Assembly (NCBI GenBank): GCA_900012615.1
Contig: LT009757.1
Location: 1,278,195 to 1,342,194, forward strand
Length of the DNA stretch: 64,000 bases
DNA from: Agrobacterium genomosp. 13 str. CFBP 6927
GTDB lineage: Bacteria; Pseudomonadota; Alphaproteobacteria; Rhizobiales; Rhizobiaceae
Reading direction: 5' to 3'
Shown here: piece by piece, positions 1-13,110 of the stretch
Layout: every line of letters starts with the position of its first letter
How positions within the stretch are numbered: position 1 is the stretch's first letter
Translations under genes and position numbers: made by a program
Notes under the pieces: model-generated
Told to the model about the DNA's origin: nothing
The model's database searches: none
What the model saw: the letters and a program-made list of their open reading frames with translations, nothing else

Positions 1-40
1 TCTGGATCGCACCTTTGGGGAAAACGGATGGTGTCTGCAT
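1..40 (-). CDS. Possible start of next gene after pgm, cut by window edge
   Basis: Read on the minus strand, an ATG at 40-38 opens a frame that runs off the left edge after 13 codons (MQTPSVFPKGAIQ). A GGAG ribosome-binding sequence lies about 9 bases upstream. It lies about 300 bases downstream of pgm and in the same direction. In related genomes a glycogen debranching gene (glgX) often follows pgm, so this may be its start. Thirteen residues are too few to identify a family, so the identity is an inference from position only. Confidence 0.3.
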   Translation of the reverse strand, partial: MQTPSVFPKGAIQ

Positions 41-105
41 GGTCTATGTCTCCGGGGGATGGTTTTTCTCCTCCGCAAAGGGAGAAGGCGGTCCGCGGGC
101 GTCAC

Positions 106-290
106 GAGATGGCCTTCCGGCCATCTCAGAGTTTTAGAGGTGTTAGAACCTCTCTTCCGTCATCCTCGGGCTTGACTCGAGGATCCATAACCCGCTGAAA
201 TCGTGGATCCTCGGGTCAAGCCCGAGGATGACGTTCAGTGTGGTGAGAGGTTCACTACCCCTCCAAGTGGCCTTTTGGCCACCTCTCGCT
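106..290. repeat. Mosaic palindromic intergenic repeat (RIME-like)
   Basis: Three hairpins lie in a row. The first has arms GAGATGGCC (106-114) and GGCCATCTC (119-127). The second is long, with nearly perfect arms at 159-187 and 204-232 built around GTCATCCTCGGGCTTGA. The third has arms GTGGCC (267-272) and GGCCAC (277-282). The design, with GTCATCC/GGATGAC outer ends and interchangeable inner hairpins, is that of the intergenic mosaic elements of Rhizobiaceae. A related element lies at 50072-50190. It may also stop or protect pgm transcripts. No protein is encoded here. Confidence 0.75.
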
Positions 291-339
291 TTTTGTATGC
301 CGCGCCACGTCCAGGGGCCAGAAACGCGGCGCCAAGCCT

Positions 340-3415
<3,076 letters not shown>

Positions 3416-3420
3416 GGGCT

Positions 3421-4683
3421 CTACAGGTCCAGCTTGTCGATCATCGATTGGGTGATAAGGCAAATGCCGTTTTCAGTGCGGCGGAAACGTTTGGCATCCA
3501 GTTCTGGGTCTTCTCCTACAATCAGTCCTTCCGGAATGACCACGCCATGATCGATGACGACGTTGCTCAGCTGGGCATGACGTCCGATCTTCACACTCGG
3601 CAGTACTACGGCATTCTCAAGGCGGGAGTATGAATTGGCGCGCACGCCCGTGAACAGAAGGCTGCGGTTGAGAGCGGCACCGGAAATGATGCAGTCGCCG
3701 GAGACGACCGAAGACACGGCCGAACCGCGCCGGTTCTCATCGTCATGCACGAATTTCGCCGGCGGGGTGATTTCCGCATAGGTCCAGATTGGCCAGGACT
3801 TGTCGTAGATGTCGAGGTCCGGCACCACATCGGTCAGGTCGATATTGGCCTGCCAATAGGCATCGATGGTGCCGACATCGCGCCAGTAGGGTCCGTGTTC
3901 GAAATCCGAACGCACGCAGGAATCCGCGAAGCGGTGGGCGACGGCTTTGCCGTGCTTGACGATATAGGGAATGATGTCCTTGCCGAAATCGCGGCTGGAG
4001 GTCGGGTCGGCGGCGTCGCGGCGCAGGGCTTCCATCAGGAATTTCGTATGGAAGACGTAGATGCCCATCGAGGCGAGCGCGAAGCCCTCATTGCCGGGAA
4101 TGCCCGGCGGATCGGCCGGCTTCTCGATGAAATCGATGATCTCGTCTTTTTCGTTCACATGCATCACGCCGAAACCGGTCGCTTCCATGCGTGGCACTTC
4201 CAGGCAGCCGATTGTCACGTCAGCGCCGGAATCCACATGCTGCTGCAGCATGTATTCGTAGTCCATCTTGTAGATATGGTCGCCGGCCAGAATGACCATA
4301 TATTCCGGCGCATAGGGCTCGATGATGTCGATGTTCTGGTAGACGGCGTCGGCTGTGCCTTCATACCATTGCGTTTCGGAAACGCGCTGGGAGGCCGGCA
4401 GAATATCGAAGCTTTCGTTACGCTCGGGACGGAAGAAGTCCCAGCCGCGCTGCAGGTGACGGATAAGCGAGTGCGCCTTGTATTGCGTGGCGACGCCGAT
4501 GCGGCGAATGCCGGAATTGAGGGCATTGGAGAGCGCAAAATCGATGATGCGCGCCTTGCCGCCGAAATAGACGGCGGGTTTGGCCCGGCGGTCCGTCAAT
4601 TCCTTCAGGCGGCTTCCTCTGCCGCCCGCGAGGACATAGGCCATTGCATCACGCGCCAGTGGCTGAACTCTTTTTTCCGACAT
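3421..4683 (-). CDS. glgC: Glucose-1-phosphate adenylyltransferase
   Basis: Makes ADP-glucose from ATP and glucose-1-phosphate, the committed and allosterically controlled step of glycogen synthesis. The product is 420 residues. The nucleotide-binding GGRGSRL is at about residues 20-26, followed by [18 protein letters not shown], the sugar-phosphate [12 protein letters not shown] region, and a C-terminal left-handed beta-helix. The enzyme of Agrobacterium is known to be activated by fructose-6-phosphate and pyruvate, and this protein has the same length and layout. It lies between glgB (21-base gap) and glgA (5-base gap). Confidence 0.97.
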   Translation of the reverse strand: MSEKRVQPLARDAMAYVLAGGRGSRLKELTDRRAKPAVYFGGKARIIDFALSNALNSGIRRIGVATQYKAHSLIRHLQRGWDFFRPERNESFDILPASQRVSETQWYEGTADAVYQNIDIIEPYAPEYMVILAGDHIYKMDYEYMLQQHVDSGADVTIGCLEVPRMEATGFGVMHVNEKDEIIDFIEKPADPPGIPGNEGFALASMGIYVFHTKFLMEALRRDAADPTSSRDFGKDIIPYIVKHGKAVAHRFADSCVRSDFEHGPYWRDVGTIDAYWQANIDLTDVVPDLDIYDKSWPIWTYAEITPPAKFVHDDENRRGSAVSSVVSGDCIISGAALNRSLLFTGVRANSYSRLENAVVLPSVKIGRHAQLSNVVIDHGVVIPEGLIVGEDPELDAKRFRRTENGICLITQSMIDKLDL

Positions 4684-4704
4684 GGTGTCCTCCCTCTCTG
4701 TCTG

Positions 4705-6912
4705 TCAGTTTTCCGGTTCGAGCATGATCGTCGCCAAAGGCGGCAGGACCAGCATTGCCCCGATGTCTCCGCCGGCATCGACCGCCTGAACGCGTCCGCC
4801 ATTTCCCTTGCCGCTGCCGCCGTAGATTTCGGCATCGGTGTTGAGAATCTCCCGCCACCGCCCCGCCTGAGGCAGCGGCACATAATAGTTTTCCCGGTAA
4901 ACCGGCGTGAGATTGCAGATGACCGCCACCGGTTTTTCGCCCGGCGCCATGCGCAGCCAGGCGAAGACGGAATTGTCGTGGTCATCGACCACCAGCCAGC
5001 GGAAACCTTCCGGCTCGCAGTCGCGGGCATGCAGGGCGGCTTTCGAACGGTAGGTGAGGTTGAGATCGCGCACGAGGCGGCGCATGCCCTCATGCATCGG
5101 ATATTGGCGCAGGTTCCAGTCGAGCGATCCCTTTTCGCTCCACTCGCTCCATTGCGCGAATTCCTGCCCCATGAACAGCAGCTTCTTGCCGGGATAACCC
5201 CACATGAAAGCGTAATAGGATCGCAGATTGGCGAATTTCTGCCAGTCGTCGCCGGACATCTTGGCGATCAGCGATCCCTTGCCGTGCACCACCTCGTCAT
5301 GGGAAAGCGGCAGCACGAAATTTTCTGTGAAAGCGTAAAGCAGGCCGAAGGTCAGTTCCTGATGGTGGAACTTGCGGTGCACCGGCTCGCGTGAGAAATA
5401 ACTCAGCGTGTCGTGCATGAAGCCCATGTTCCACTTGAATCCGAAACCAAGACCGCCCTCGTGGACGGGCTGGGACACTTTCGGCCAGGAGGTGGATTCC
5501 TCGGCGATCGTCATGACGCCTGGATGGGTGCCATAAACGAGCGAATTCATTTTTTGCAGGAAACGGACGGATTCCAGGTTCTCGCGACCGCCATATTCGT
5601 TGGGGATCCACTCGCCTTCCTTGCGGGAATAATCGAGATAGAGCATCGAGGCGACCGCATCGACGCGCAGGCCGTCGAGATGGAATTTCTCGGCCCAATA
5701 AAGCGCATTGTTGATGAGGTAGGACATGACCTCGACGCGGCCGAAATTATAGATGGCCGTGTTCCAGTCCGGATGAAAACCCTGGCGCGGATCGGCGTGT
5801 TCGTAAAGTGCGGTGCCGTCAAACCAGCGCAGGCCGTGCTCGTCGGTCGGAAAATGTGCCGGAACCCAGTCGAGAATCACGCCGATACCGACCTTGTGCG
5901 CGCCGTTGACGAAACGCGCGAAACCTTCCGGATCGCCGAAACGCGCAGTCGGAGCATAAAGGCCGGTCGTCTGGTATCCCCAGGACGGGTCGTAGGGATG
6001 TTCGGTGATCGGAAGGAACTCGATATGGGTGAAGCCCATGTCGGTGCAATAGGGGATGAGCTGCGCGGCCAGCTCGTCCCAGCTGAGGAAGGTGCCGTCC
6101 TCGCGTCGCTGCCAGGAGCCGGCATGAACCTCGTAGATGCTGATCGGCTGACGGCGCTGGTCCACCTGCGCCCAATGTTCGCGGTGAGCCTGGTCTTCCC
6201 ATTTCTGCGTCAGTTCCGGCGCGGTGACGGAGGCGTTTTTCGGCCGCAATTCGCCACGCCGCGCATAGGGGTCGGCCTTCAGCGGCAGAAGCTCGCCACT
6301 CGCGCCAAGGATTTCAAACTTGTAGGCACAGCCGGCATAGACGTCAGGCGCGAAGATTTCCCAGATGCCGGTATCCTTGCGGAAGCGCATCACATGCCGG
6401 CGCCCATCCCAATTGTTGAAGTCGCCGACGACGGAAACGCGCCGGGCATTGGGCGCCCAGACGGCGAAGTGAAAACCTTCCACACCCTCGAGCTTGAGGG
6501 GATGCGCGCCCATTTTGTCGAAGAGCCTCAGATGTGAGCCCTCGCGGACGAAATAATCATCCATCGGCCCGAGAACCGGACCGAAGCTGTAAGGGTCCGT
6601 CACCGCCCATTCCGCATCGTCACGGCCGGCCCGATAACGCACGGGCTGGCGGGACGTGAGATCGACCGAGCCTTCGAAAAAGCCTTCCGGATCGAGCTGT
6701 TTCAGCTCGCCGATGAAATTGCCGTCGAGCGTGAGGACGGACACTTCTTCGGCGCCGGGGATGAAACAGCGCGCGGAAAACCCTTCCGGCGTTTCGTGAA
6801 CACCGAGAAGGGCAAAGGGATTGGAATGCAAACCGCTCTTGATCGCCTCGATTTCAGCCTTTGTGACAGCGCCAGTCTTTTTCTCTTCGGCCGAATTGAG
6901 CGGTTTTTTCAT
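4705..6912 (-). CDS. glgB: 1,4-alpha-glucan branching enzyme
   Basis: Cuts alpha-1,4 chains and rejoins them in alpha-1,6 linkage to branch glycogen. The product is 735 residues, with an N-terminal beta-sandwich followed by a CBM48 module (FAVWAPNARRVSVVGDFNNW) and a GH13 barrel. The catalytic aspartate is in LRVDAVASMLYLDY, the catalytic glutamate in AEESTSWP, and the transition-state aspartate in LSHDEVVHGKGSL. The first base of its ATG (6912) is the last base of the glgP stop codon (TGATG), so translation is probably coupled. It is full length for the bacterial type I family. Confidence 0.97.
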   Translation of the reverse strand: MKKPLNSAEEKKTGAVTKAEIEAIKSGLHSNPFALLGVHETPEGFSARCFIPGAEEVSVLTLDGNFIGELKQLDPEGFFEGSVDLTSRQPVRYRAGRDDAEWAVTDPYSFGPVLGPMDDYFVREGSHLRLFDKMGAHPLKLEGVEGFHFAVWAPNARRVSVVGDFNNWDGRRHVMRFRKDTGIWEIFAPDVYAGCAYKFEILGASGELLPLKADPYARRGELRPKNASVTAPELTQKWEDQAHREHWAQVDQRRQPISIYEVHAGSWQRREDGTFLSWDELAAQLIPYCTDMGFTHIEFLPITEHPYDPSWGYQTTGLYAPTARFGDPEGFARFVNGAHKVGIGVILDWVPAHFPTDEHGLRWFDGTALYEHADPRQGFHPDWNTAIYNFGRVEVMSYLINNALYWAEKFHLDGLRVDAVASMLYLDYSRKEGEWIPNEYGGRENLESVRFLQKMNSLVYGTHPGVMTIAEESTSWPKVSQPVHEGGLGFGFKWNMGFMHDTLSYFSREPVHRKFHHQELTFGLLYAFTENFVLPLSHDEVVHGKGSLIAKMSGDDWQKFANLRSYYAFMWGYPGKKLLFMGQEFAQWSEWSEKGSLDWNLRQYPMHEGMRRLVRDLNLTYRSKAALHARDCEPEGFRWLVVDDHDNSVFAWLRMAPGEKPVAVICNLTPVYRENYYVPLPQAGRWREILNTDAEIYGGSGKGNGGRVQAVDAGGDIGAMLVLPPLATIMLEPEN

Positions 6913-9374
6913 CAGGCTCTCCAGATGTCGGCGGCATATTGCCGGATCGTCCTGTCGGACGAGAACCAGCCCATGCGTGCCGTGTTGCGGACTGTTTTGG
7001 CATACCAGCTATCCGGATTGCTCCAGATGGCGTCCACCTCGCGCTGTGCATTGGCATAGGCGTCGAAGTCGCCGGCGACCATGAACCAGTCGCTATTGTA
7101 AATACCGTCGATCAGAGCGGAAAAGCGCGAGCGGTCATCGGGAGAGAACACGCCAGACGCGATGGATGACAGCGCCTGCGACAGTTCCGCCGATTGTTCG
7201 ATGATCGCGCGGGGATTGTGTCCTTCGGCGCGTGCCTTGGCCACTTCTTCCGCCGTCATGCCGAAGATGACGATATTATCGTCACCCACATGTTCGAGCA
7301 TTTCAACATTGGCTCCATCGAGCGTGCCGATGGTGAGAGCGCCGTTCAGGGCGAACTTCATGTTGCCGGTGCCCGAGGCTTCCATGCCCGCCGTCGAGAT
7401 CTGTTCGGAAAGATCGGCCGCCGGAACCATGATTTCCGCAAGCGAGACGTTATAGTTCGGAATAAACACCACTTTCAGGAGCCCGCGCACGGCCGGATCG
7501 TTGTTGATGACCCGGGCAATATCGTTGGCAAGCTTTATGATCAGCTTCGCGTTGTGATAACTCGGCGCCGCCTTGCCTGCGAAGAACTTAACGCGCGGCA
7601 CCCAATCCAGTTCCGGGTGGGAACGGATCTGGTCGTAAAGGGCCACCGTTTCCACAAGGTTCAGAAGCTGGCGTTTATATTCGTGAATACGCTTGATCTG
7701 GATATCGAACATGGCCGAAGGATCGACACGGATGCCCATGCGCTGCGCCACCGTATTGGCAAGCCGCACCTTGTTCAGACGCTTCACTTCGGCGAATTTC
7801 GCACGGAAACCGGCATCGTCGGCGAAACGGTCGAGCGCTGTCAGCTTTTCCGCATCGTCGAGAAAATCGTCACCGATCGCTTCCCTGATCAACCCCGTCA
7901 GGCCGGGATTGCACTGCATCAGCCAGCGGCGTGGCGTGATGCCGTTGGTCTTGTTGTTGATGCGGTCGGGATAGAGGCTGTGCAGGTCGGCGAACACCGT
8001 TTCCTTCATCAGCTCTGTATGAAGCGCTGAAACACCGTTGATGGAATGCGAACCGATGAAAGCCAGATTGCCCATGCGCACGCGGCGCTCACCACCCTCG
8101 TCGATCAGCGAGATGGAGCGGATCTGCTGATCCGGCATCTTCTTTTCCTTGCGGGCATAGACCAGGGTGTTGGCGTTGATCGCATAGACGATCTGCATGT
8201 GCCGCGGCAGCAGCCGTTCCAGCAGAGGCACCGGCCAGCTTTCCAGAGCCTCCGGCAGAAGCGTGTGGTTGGTATAGGAGAAGGTCCCCCGGGTGATCGT
8301 CCAGGCCTCGTCGAATTCCAGACCATGCACATCGCACAGAAGACGCATCATTTCGGCAATGGAAATGGCCGGGTGCGTATCATTGAGCTGGATCGAAACC
8401 TTCTCGGGCAGCGATGTGAAATCAGGATATTGCTGCAGGTGGCGGCGCAGAATGTCCTGCAATGAGGCGGAGGAGAAGAAAAACTCCTGCCGCAGGCGCA
8501 GTTCCTGGCCTGCCGGCGTCGCGTCCGCAGGATAAAGAACCCGCGTCAGGCTTTCCGCCTTGTTGCTCTCACGCAATGCGCCGATATGGTCGCCGGCGTT
8601 GAAGGCGGCAAGCAGAATGGGGTCGATAGGCTGGGCCGACCACAGGCGCAATGTGTTGACACGCGTGCCGCGCCAGCCGACGACCGGCGTGTCATATGCC
8701 ATGGCGATCACGCGCTCGGCCGGTTTCCAGACGAAACGCTGCGGATCTTCATAGCCGCCGATGGTTTCCACCGATCCGCCGAAGCCGATTTCATAGGAGC
8801 TTTCCCGGCGTTCGAATTCCCAGGGATTGCCATGCGCCAGCCAGGTCTCGGGCAGTTCCACCTGCCATCCATCCGCCATCTGCTGGCGGAAAAGGCCGTG
8901 CACGTAACGGATACCATAACCGTAGGCGGGGATATCGACGGTTGCCATCGATTCCATGAAGCAGGCCGCGAGACGGCCAAGACCGCCATTTCCGAGTGCG
9001 GCATCCGGCTCCAGCCCGGCGATGACATCCAGATCGACGCCGAGCGAGGAAAGCGCATCCCGGATTTCGTGCATCAGCCCGATATTGGAGATGGCGTCGC
9101 GCATGAGACGGCCGATCAGGAATTCGAGCGACAGGTAATAAACGCGCTTGGAATTGTTCTGATAGGCCTTGCGGGTGGATTCCATCCATTTGTCGATGAT
9201 GCGGTCGCGGACGACGAGAATGGTTGCAGTCAGCCAGTCATGCGGCTTGGCAACCTTGACGTCCTTGCCGATGCGGTAGGTCAGTCGCTCGATGATTTCC
9301 GCCGCCATGATTTCCGGATTGGAACTGCGCGGGGCGGGGCGGGGAAGATCGGCGGCGTTGAGATTATTGATCAT
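6912..9374 (-). CDS. glgP: Glycogen phosphorylase
   Basis: Releases glucose-1-phosphate from the ends of glycogen by phosphorolysis. The product is 820 residues, GT35 family, with the pyridoxal-phosphate lysine in EASGTGNMKFALNGALTIG near the C-terminus and NGGLGRLAACFMES near the N-terminus. It is the first gene of the operon, so one transcript would carry both breakdown (glgP) and synthesis (glgB, glgC, glgA) functions, an order usual in Rhizobiaceae. The ATG at 9374 is kept. The 442 bases upstream must hold the operon promoter. Confidence 0.97.
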   Translation of the reverse strand: MINNLNAADLPRPAPRSSNPEIMAAEIIERLTYRIGKDVKVAKPHDWLTATILVVRDRIIDKWMESTRKAYQNNSKRVYYLSLEFLIGRLMRDAISNIGLMHEIRDALSSLGVDLDVIAGLEPDAALGNGGLGRLAACFMESMATVDIPAYGYGIRYVHGLFRQQMADGWQVELPETWLAHGNPWEFERRESSYEIGFGGSVETIGGYEDPQRFVWKPAERVIAMAYDTPVVGWRGTRVNTLRLWSAQPIDPILLAAFNAGDHIGALRESNKAESLTRVLYPADATPAGQELRLRQEFFFSSASLQDILRRHLQQYPDFTSLPEKVSIQLNDTHPAISIAEMMRLLCDVHGLEFDEAWTITRGTFSYTNHTLLPEALESWPVPLLERLLPRHMQIVYAINANTLVYARKEKKMPDQQIRSISLIDEGGERRVRMGNLAFIGSHSINGVSALHTELMKETVFADLHSLYPDRINNKTNGITPRRWLMQCNPGLTGLIREAIGDDFLDDAEKLTALDRFADDAGFRAKFAEVKRLNKVRLANTVAQRMGIRVDPSAMFDIQIKRIHEYKRQLLNLVETVALYDQIRSHPELDWVPRVKFFAGKAAPSYHNAKLIIKLANDIARVINNDPAVRGLLKVVFIPNYNVSLAEIMVPAADLSEQISTAGMEASGTGNMKFALNGALTIGTLDGANVEMLEHVGDDNIVIFGMTAEEVAKARAEGHNPRAIIEQSAELSQALSSIASGVFSPDDRSRFSALIDGIYNSDWFMVAGDFDAYANAQREVDAIWSNPDSWYAKTVRNTARMGWFSSDRTIRQYAADIWRA

Positions 9375-9816
9375 TGGTCGGTCAGCACCTTGGTGGGAGG
9401 AGAGGGTCTGATGAGGTCGATCCGGTTTGCCTTTGCTGATGCCAGTTTATGCATCGATATGGAGGCGTGGCAACAGCAATTTTTCCGGAAAGTTGAACAG
9501 CTTAATGTAATGAAAAATAAGACTTTTCCCTCAGCGCCCATAGGGTCACCGAAGGCATTGCGCGCTCTTTTTGCGCCGTTCATGAACGGGTTTGCGTGGT
9601 CGTTGCGATGCCGGGCATCGTTCAAGAAAGGGAGAGAAGCTGCAACACTATCGAAATGGTTCACCGGTCCTGAAATCTGTTTCGGTCTATCGGATCACAC
9701 ACTAGCCTTCGCGGCTGAGAAAATTCAATGAAAATAAACGAGGCGGTGCCGCCGCGGCACAGGCCGGCGGCGGCTACGGTCTCAAAACCGGCCCTGATCA
9801 GGGGGAAATACGAGAT
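9375..9816. other. Intergenic region with the glg operon promoter
   Basis: A gap of 442 bases between glgP and the end of the amidotransferase gene. The part near glgP (about 9440-9530) is AT-rich and is the likely promoter zone, but no clear -35/-10 pair was found. A GC-rich imperfect hairpin with arms GCCGCCG (9748-9754) and CGGCGGC (9765-9771) lies just past the amidotransferase stop and could help end that transcript. Short frames here, such as 9728-9961, overlap a real gene in antisense and show no family features. Confidence 0.5.
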
Positions 9817-10587
9817 TTATGCGGGAAAAAATGGTTCGGTCTTCATCTCGCTGGCGCAGATCGTCACCCTTGTATTTGGCGGAACGGCGCACCATGGGGT
9901 GCAATCGAAGGAAAAGGGCTCCGAACTTAGCGCGATACCCTCATCGAGACCACGCCAGTAAAGTGTCGGCGGCTTGTCATCGCTGGACCAGCGGAAGGCA
10001 TGCAGGCAATCGCCATCCATCAGCACGGCGCTGAATCTCAGCGCGGAAGATACGCCAGCGGCGATCATCTTTTCCTGGCAGAGGCGCAGTGCGGTGGAGA
10101 TGGCCCGGACCGGGTCTCTATCAAGCCCGTGGCCGGCGGCGATCAGGAAAATGGCTTCGCTGTCGCCGGTGCCGCGCCGGGAGGCGTAGATATCGTCGGG
10201 AATGAGGGAATCGATGTCGCGCCTGATCTGCTCGTAACCGCCGATCTGGCCGTTATGCATGAACAGGTATCGCCCATGCGCGAAGGGATGGCAGTTGGCG
10301 CGCGATACCTCGCCAGATGTGGCGGAGCGAACATGGGCCATGAACATGCCCGAGCGAAGCTGATGGCAAAGGGCGGCCAGATTGGCGTCGGACCAGGCGG
10401 GTCTGGTGTCGCGAAAAACGCCGGGGGTTCCGCGTTCGCCATACCATCCAAGACCGCAACCATCGCCATTAACGACGGTCTTTGCTTCCCGCGCGGCCAT
10501 GGACTGGCTGACCAGCGATGCTTCCGGCTCGATCAGAAGACTGTCGAGCCAGACAGGTTTACCGGAATAGGCAAAGAGGCGACACAT
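9817..10587 (-). CDS. Class II glutamine amidotransferase (YafJ-like)
   Basis: A protein of 256 residues starting MCRLFAYSG. The cysteine at position 2 becomes the N-terminal nucleophile after removal of Met, as in Ntn-type glutamine amidotransferases. Further family signs are GDGCGLGWYG, a MAHVRSATSG strand and the CHPF and MHNGQIGGYEQIRR segments. The acceptor domain is missing, so it is a stand-alone glutaminase domain of the YafJ/EgtC-like group. Its substrate is unknown. The ATG directly follows the stop of the racemase gene (TGAATG), so the two are an operon. An ergothioneine role is not supported because no egtB or egtD lies nearby. Confidence 0.88.
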   Translation of the reverse strand: MCRLFAYSGKPVWLDSLLIEPEASLVSQSMAAREAKTVVNGDGCGLGWYGERGTPGVFRDTRPAWSDANLAALCHQLRSGMFMAHVRSATSGEVSRANCHPFAHGRYLFMHNGQIGGYEQIRRDIDSLIPDDIYASRRGTGDSEAIFLIAAGHGLDRDPVRAISTALRLCQEKMIAAGVSSALRFSAVLMDGDCLHAFRWSSDDKPPTLYWRGLDEGIALSSEPFSFDCTPWCAVPPNTRVTICASEMKTEPFFPA

Positions 10588-11301
10588 TCATGCGGCCCTG
10601 TTCAGGGCCTTGTTTCCGAGTGCGAAACCGACGGCGGCCTTTGCGTGAATGGCGGTCGAATCGTAACCCGGCAGCGGCAGCGCATCGGGATCGATCAGCA
10701 GCGAAATCTCGGTGCAGCCGAGAATGACGGAATCGACGCCGAGTGCGCGGGCTTTCTCGATGACTGCGAGATAGCGCTCGCGCGAGCACGACTTGATCTC
10801 GCCCTGGCAAAGTTCACCGAAGATGATGTCGTGGATCGCAGCCCGGTCTTCCGCGTCCGGAACGACCACCTCGACGCCGTGGCGGCGCATGCGGTCGGTG
10901 TAGAAACCATGTTCCATCGTGTAGCGGGTGGCGAGCAGCAGCGGCTTGCGGCGTCCGTCCGCCTTCAGGGCTGCGGCGGTTTCATCGATGATATCGATCA
11001 ACGCCACGCCTGACATCTTCTCAACCGTGTCAGCAACAAGATGCATGGTGTTGGTGCAGATGAGCACACAATCGGCACCCGCATTGGCAAGGCGTGCGCC
11101 GGCAGCGCCCAGAAGCGCGCCAGCCTCATCCCAGCGGTCAGCCTTCTGAAGGGCGACGACTTCGGAAAAATCGAGCGAATGCATGACGATGTCTGCCGAG
11201 ACCAGTCCGCCGCGGCTGTCGCGCACGGCCTCATTGATCATCCGGTAATAGGTTGCGGTCGATTCCCAGCTCATGCCGCCGATCAGGCCGATCCGTTTCA
11301 T
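10588..11301 (-). CDS. Aspartate/glutamate racemase family protein
   Basis: Cofactor-independent amino-acid racemase of 237 residues. The N-terminus MKRIGLIGGMSWESTATYY is typical of the YgeA/aspartate racemase group. The two catalytic cysteines are in ICTNTMH and LGCTEIS. The ATG at 11301 matches the family start, and the 47 residues upstream in the open frame have no family character. It is transcribed divergently from an AsnC/Lrp regulator, which suggests control by an amino acid. The substrate cannot be told from sequence; broad-specificity racemases belong to this group too. Confidence 0.9.
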   Translation of the reverse strand: MKRIGLIGGMSWESTATYYRMINEAVRDSRGGLVSADIVMHSLDFSEVVALQKADRWDEAGALLGAAGARLANAGADCVLICTNTMHLVADTVEKMSGVALIDIIDETAAALKADGRRKPLLLATRYTMEHGFYTDRMRRHGVEVVVPDAEDRAAIHDIIFGELCQGEIKSCSRERYLAVIEKARALGVDSVILGCTEISLLIDPDALPLPGYDSTAIHAKAAVGFALGNKALNRAA

Positions 11302-11423
11302 AAGAGTTCCCTTATCAAGTTTGATTGAAAACAAGAATGCCATCGCCGGGACGAAAACGGCATGCGTTTTTGTAGGGATTTCGCGACGGAAATGCAAAGC
11401 TAACGCGCTCTTTGTGTTAAAGT

Positions 11424-11438
11424 CGCAAATTTCTTGCG
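11424..11438. promoter_or_regulatory. Putative AsnC/Lrp operator
   Basis: The inverted repeat CGCAAATTTCTTGCG has an AT-rich centre. It lies 31 bases before the regulator start and about 120 bases before the racemase start. Lrp/AsnC sites are typically 15-base degenerate palindromes with an AT-rich middle. Binding is inferred only from position and symmetry. Confidence 0.4.
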
Positions 11439-11468
11439 TCATTGCGTTAACCTGTGCATTCTTTGTCG

Positions 11469-11930
11469 ATGATTGATGACCGCGACCGCCGAATCCTTGC
11501 GATTCTCCAGGAAAATGCTGAAACGCCGCTCGCCGACATTGCGGAGGAAGTGTCGCTGTCGCTATCCGCCTGTTCGCGCCGCATCACGCGCCTGCGGGCG
11601 GAAGGTTATGTGACGGGCACGATGGCGCTGCTCGACCGGCGCAAGATCAATCTGCCGACCACGGTTTTCCTGCTGGTGAGGACGGGCCTGCATGCGGAGG
11701 ACTGGCTGGACCGGTTCCATGCCGCCGTCAGCACCATACCGGAAATTGTCGAGGTTCATCGGCTGACCGGGAATTTCGATTATATTCTGAAGCTGGTTCT
11801 GCCGAATGTCGAATATTACGACACGATCTACAAACAGATCCTGCGCCGCGTCGAGCTTTACGACATGTCCGCCTATATCTCCATGGAGACGGTGAAGCTG
11901 TCATCGTCGCTGCCAACGACACATATATGA
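11469..11930 (+). CDS. Lrp/AsnC family transcriptional regulator
   Basis: A protein of 153 residues from the ATG at 11469; an upstream in-frame GTG at 11454 is the alternative, and neither has a clear ribosome-binding sequence. The N-terminal helix-turn-helix begins [12 protein letters not shown] and includes [19 protein letters not shown]. The C-terminal RAM/ActR domain contains [27 protein letters not shown]. It is divergent from the racemase-amidotransferase pair and probably controls that pair and itself in response to an amino acid. It converges with the aldose epimerase-like gene. Confidence 0.92.
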   Translation: MIDDRDRRILAILQENAETPLADIAEEVSLSLSACSRRITRLRAEGYVTGTMALLDRRKINLPTTVFLLVRTGLHAEDWLDRFHAAVSTIPEIVEVHRLTGNFDYILKLVLPNVEYYDTIYKQILRRVELYDMSAYISMETVKLSSSLPTTHI

Positions 11931-11948
11931 TAAGGCCACTGGCTTTTT

Positions 11949-12938
11949 TCAGCGTGCGGTTTCGAAGCGAAAACCGAAGCGGAAATTTCGTGTCTCGCCG
12001 GGTTGAAGGGTGATCGCAGCGGCAAGTTCCGGCTGGTTGAAAGCGTTGGTGGGTGTCTCAACGGGTTCGAGCGCGATGGAAGTTCGCCTGTCGCGGGCAA
12101 GCGTGTCGCCGGTGAAGACATGCATATGGCCACGCTCCTGCCAGATGGTCAGACTTGATCCGTTCCGCCGGTTCTCCAGCCGTGTCTCGTACAGTCCATT
12201 TTCGGATGCGATCAGATCGGTAAAGCAGACATCGAGCACATGGCCGGCAAGCGGCGCGGCGGCAAGAAACGTCGCATCGTCCCGCCGCTTGAGAAATCCG
12301 TTTTTCCTGTCGAGCAGCGGTATCAAATGCTCATCCGTTTCGATCGCCGTTCGCGAGGGGAGCCTTAGATGGAGATCGTTGATGGACGCCATTCCGGGCA
12401 GACGGAAATAGGGGTGCCAGCCGGCGGCAAAGGGCAGCGGCCGGTCGTCACCATTGATGCCGCGTATGTCTATGGTGACGTCATGGCCGGAGAACTGATA
12501 CTCCACCTCGATGGCGAGATGATAGGGATAACCCTTGAAGTCGCCGGGCGATATCTCCGTGCGGAAAACGAGCACATGGACGCCATCCTCTTCGAAAGAC
12601 CGGGTGAGGGCAAATGGCAGGGCTCTGGCGAAACCGTGGAAAACGAGGCTTTCGCTGGCAAGCACCGGCTCTATTTGATGCGTCTCTCCGCCAAAACTGA
12701 ACCGGCCGTCCGGGATGCGATTGGTAAAGGGGGCGAGAATGCCGTTTCTCACGCCGCCCTGGGATTGCAATTCCGCAGGGGTCAAATAGCCGTCGACAAG
12801 GTTTTCACATTTGCCGCCTTCGGCAAGGTGCGGCTGCCAGCTCAGAAGGGTCGCGCCCTCATAAGCGATCTCGGCGCTGAAACCATTTCCGGAAATGGCA
12901 ATACCAGCAATCCCCGTGCCTGTCACAGAGGTGGTCAT
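11949..12938 (-). CDS. Aldose 1-epimerase (galactose mutarotase-like) family protein
   Basis: A protein of 329 residues from the ATG at 12938, which has AAAGGA about 10 bases upstream. The longer frame to 13055 adds an Arg-rich stretch with no family features. Mutarotase-fold marks include GGVRNGILAPFTNRIPDG, an FHGFAR histidine and AAGWHPYFRLPG. It probably interconverts sugar anomers or binds a hexose-like sugar. It lies last in a minus-strand run behind two dehydrogenases, so a role in oxidative sugar or sugar-acid catabolism is likely. The substrate is unknown. Confidence 0.85.
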   Translation of the reverse strand: MTTSVTGTGIAGIAISGNGFSAEIAYEGATLLSWQPHLAEGGKCENLVDGYLTPAELQSQGGVRNGILAPFTNRIPDGRFSFGGETHQIEPVLASESLVFHGFARALPFALTRSFEEDGVHVLVFRTEISPGDFKGYPYHLAIEVEYQFSGHDVTIDIRGINGDDRPLPFAAGWHPYFRLPGMASINDLHLRLPSRTAIETDEHLIPLLDRKNGFLKRRDDATFLAAAPLAGHVLDVCFTDLIASENGLYETRLENRRNGSSLTIWQERGHMHVFTGDTLARDRRTSIALEPVETPTNAFNQPELAAAITLQPGETRNFRFGFRFETAR

Positions 12939-13110
12939 CGGGAAATTGTCCTTTGCATGCATGCGTCTGCGGTCACCCGGTCTGTTGCCTCGCCGATTCG
13001 TCAGATCATCTTCGTTGCGGGGACATTTCGCAATGGCCGAGCAGCAAAGATGCATGACCTGCGCATCCAGTTCGGCACTTCCGATTTGGTCGCCTCGCCC
13101 GTGGCGAATG

